Shown here in pieces: positions 62,701-64,000 of a DNA stretch of 64,000 nucleotides. The stretch's first letter is position 1; each line of letters opens with the position of its first letter. This stretch comes from Asparagopsis taxiformis. Its lineage: Eukaryota; Rhodophyta; Florideophyceae; Bonnemaisoniales; Bonnemaisoniaceae. The position numbers were made by a program, and so were the translations under genes. The stretch is taken from NCBI GenBank assembly GCA_030407315.1, contig JALQPE010002653.1, positions 1-64,000 on the forward strand. Reading direction: 5' to 3'. Under the pieces are notes generated by a model. That model was not told where the DNA came from. It made no database searches and worked only from the letters and a program-made list of their open reading frames with translations.

Positions 62701-63680
62701 ATGCAGTCCGTCGATCACGGTCACGTTCGCATTGGCATGGAATTTGCCATTCTGGAACAGACGCGTGTCGGCGGGCAGATGCGTGTTCTGCGACCTCAGC
62801 ACCGTCACAGTGATACGCGAAGAGCTCACATACCCCACAGCCAACATATTGTTGCGCAGGTCCTCCACGTGGTCTTCTTTCACATCCCGAAGGGTCACGG
62901 CCGGTTCCACTAGCTGCCTCACCAGCACAGTCGCTCCTTCTCCGACGTAATCCGACGTCACAAACTTGGGCACCGTAATTTGCGTCCCCTGCTGCTCACG
63001 AATGCTTTCCGCCACCTCCGGTTCGTCGTCCACTTCGGTTACGTCCTGCGTAGTAGCTTCGGTGACGTTGGAGCGAGCAGGGTGCTTCGTGCCTCCACTG
63101 GAGGGTCTTGCAGAGCGAGCAGGGCGCTTCGTGCCTCCCGAAACCGGGTGGAGCGTGCTGGATGCTTCGTACCCCCCGAACCAGTGATTTCGCCTGCCGG
63201 ACCGGTACTGGGCATCCGTCCCGAGCTGGCCTGGTTCGTCGCTGCGTTGAAGTTTGACGCTGCAGCAGGGGTACGAATGTCGCTAGGGCCATCCTCCGCA
63301 GCGGGGCGCATCATCCGAGTATCCCAAGGGTAAAACGCCGCGGCGTATGCTCCACCCATCGTCTCCGGCGGTCCCTCGGCGCCATCAAACATGTACGGGA
63401 ACGGGAGGTCCTTGAACTTGTCCTTAGTCGCAATGTTGCGCACGACGATATAGTCGGCCTCGTCGGTTTCCGGCAGCTTGTGGTTGTGCAGCGTGCGCGG
63501 AAGGCCAACATCGCCACCAGCAGTGCTCACCGAAGCCGTCCCAATATGCACAGCCGCACCGTCCACGTCCGCAAACAAATTGACATCGACGCCGCGCTTG
63601 AGTCCGCGCGACTCCGCTGACGCGCTCACTTGATCGCCGCAAACCGTTGAAAACAAACTGCTGAAATGCGTATCCGCCAT
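59728..63680 (-). pseudogene. ParB-like plus 2OG-Fe(II) dioxygenase, D copy 3, frameshifted
   Basis: ATG at 63680. Collinear with copies 1 and 2 but with four single-base losses: near 63147 (in the SGGTK repeats), 61881 (after the ParB/helical region), 61626 (acidic linker) and 60725 (a run of five A reduced to four). Each shifts the frame, so only pieces of ~253, 394, 156, 289 and 332 codons stay open. Between the breaks the sequence is almost unchanged, including the ParB and dioxygenase motifs. At some sites it follows copy 1 and at others copy 2 (for example accagtattgac near 60651 as in copy 1). Either a very young pseudogene or consensus errors in a collapsed long-read repeat. Confidence 0.8.
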
Positions 63681-64000
63681 GGTTGTTGAGTTGGAAAGGA
63701 AAAGAGATGGTTGACGTTGACGTATTCGAGTGATGTGGATGGTATGTTTCACGTTGCTTGAAGAATGGTCGTGAACGCCAATCGCTGGAAATAATAACAC
63801 AATACAACCGAAATTTTGTTAGGTACACACCTATCGTGACCGCTGGAATGCAAGAGAGGCAATCGAGATGTGAGTGTCCGTTCGGAACGGGCCCGAGTCG
63901 GGCTCTCGAAACCTGACGAGGTGGCGTGAAGCAGGCAGTGTCCTTGATGTGTAATGTGTTAAAATTACAGCTGTCAAGCTAGGCGGCTTTTGGGCGGCTG
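63681..64000. other. Promoter region of D copy 3, cut by window end
   Basis: Same as 58411-58730: leader intron candidate and the acagctgt/gcggctg block. The next R repeat should begin just beyond the window. Confidence 0.7.

Noticed and set aside
1..64000. tRNA, rRNA or conserved host genes
   Set aside because: None recognised by eye on either strand; a covariance-model scan would be needed to exclude small RNA genes.

Overview
The window is a nest of mobile and repeated DNA from a eukaryotic nuclear genome. Chromatin-type domains (SET, chromodomain integrase, a Tudor-like fold), TNP2/KDZ-like transposases, long intronless reading frames and satellite repeats all argue against a bacterium or an organelle. 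A multicellular red alga of the Chondrus type would fit, but that is an inference from memory of such gene families. No conserved host housekeeping gene, tRNA or rRNA was recognised.

Layout. 1-600: a 43-bp satellite. 1030-2200: a degenerate ~290-bp repeat. 2.8-8.3 kb: transposase-like gene A with a convergent coiled-coil gene. 8.49-12.65 kb: a DNA methyltransferase-SET fusion gene bracketed by inverted copies of a ~205-bp repeat (called R here). 13.7-18.6 kb: a ParB-like plus 2-oxoglutarate/Fe(II) dioxygenase gene (called D) bracketed by direct R copies. 19.5-33.2 kb: a four-gene block (Tudor-like protein, coiled-coil protein, second methyltransferase-SET, second transposase) with hairpin repeats. 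35.2-36.98 kb: tandem R array. 36.7-38.6 and 51.2-53.2 kb: two long inverted arms. 38.6-44.5 kb: a second Tudor/coiled-coil/ParB block whose ParB gene is cut off by the left arm. 45.1-51.2 kb: a broken reading frame, a CGT-rich non-coding tract and a truncated Ty3/gypsy integrase-chromodomain gene cut off by the right arm. 53.2-54.2 kb: more R units. 54.4-63.7 kb: two further D copies in a ~5.27-kb tandem duplication, the second broken by frameshifts.

How it may work together. Two families of probable epigenetic enzymes travel with transposase-like genes or between R repeats. The first joins a ParB-like N-terminal module, a bacterial-type N6-adenine/N4-cytosine DNA methyltransferase and a SET domain. 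The second joins a ParB-like module to a dioxygenase that could oxidise a modified base or a histone. The same trio (Tudor-like reader, coiled-coil protein, ParB/methyltransferase protein) occurs in two independent blocks, so it looks like a conserved module. Nearly every R copy carries an identical 14-bp palindrome next to an inverted repeat, a plausible cis site for a ParB-like protein. Domain calls rest on motifs read by eye. The system-level reading (selfish elements carrying their own DNA/chromatin writer, reader and possible eraser) is inference.
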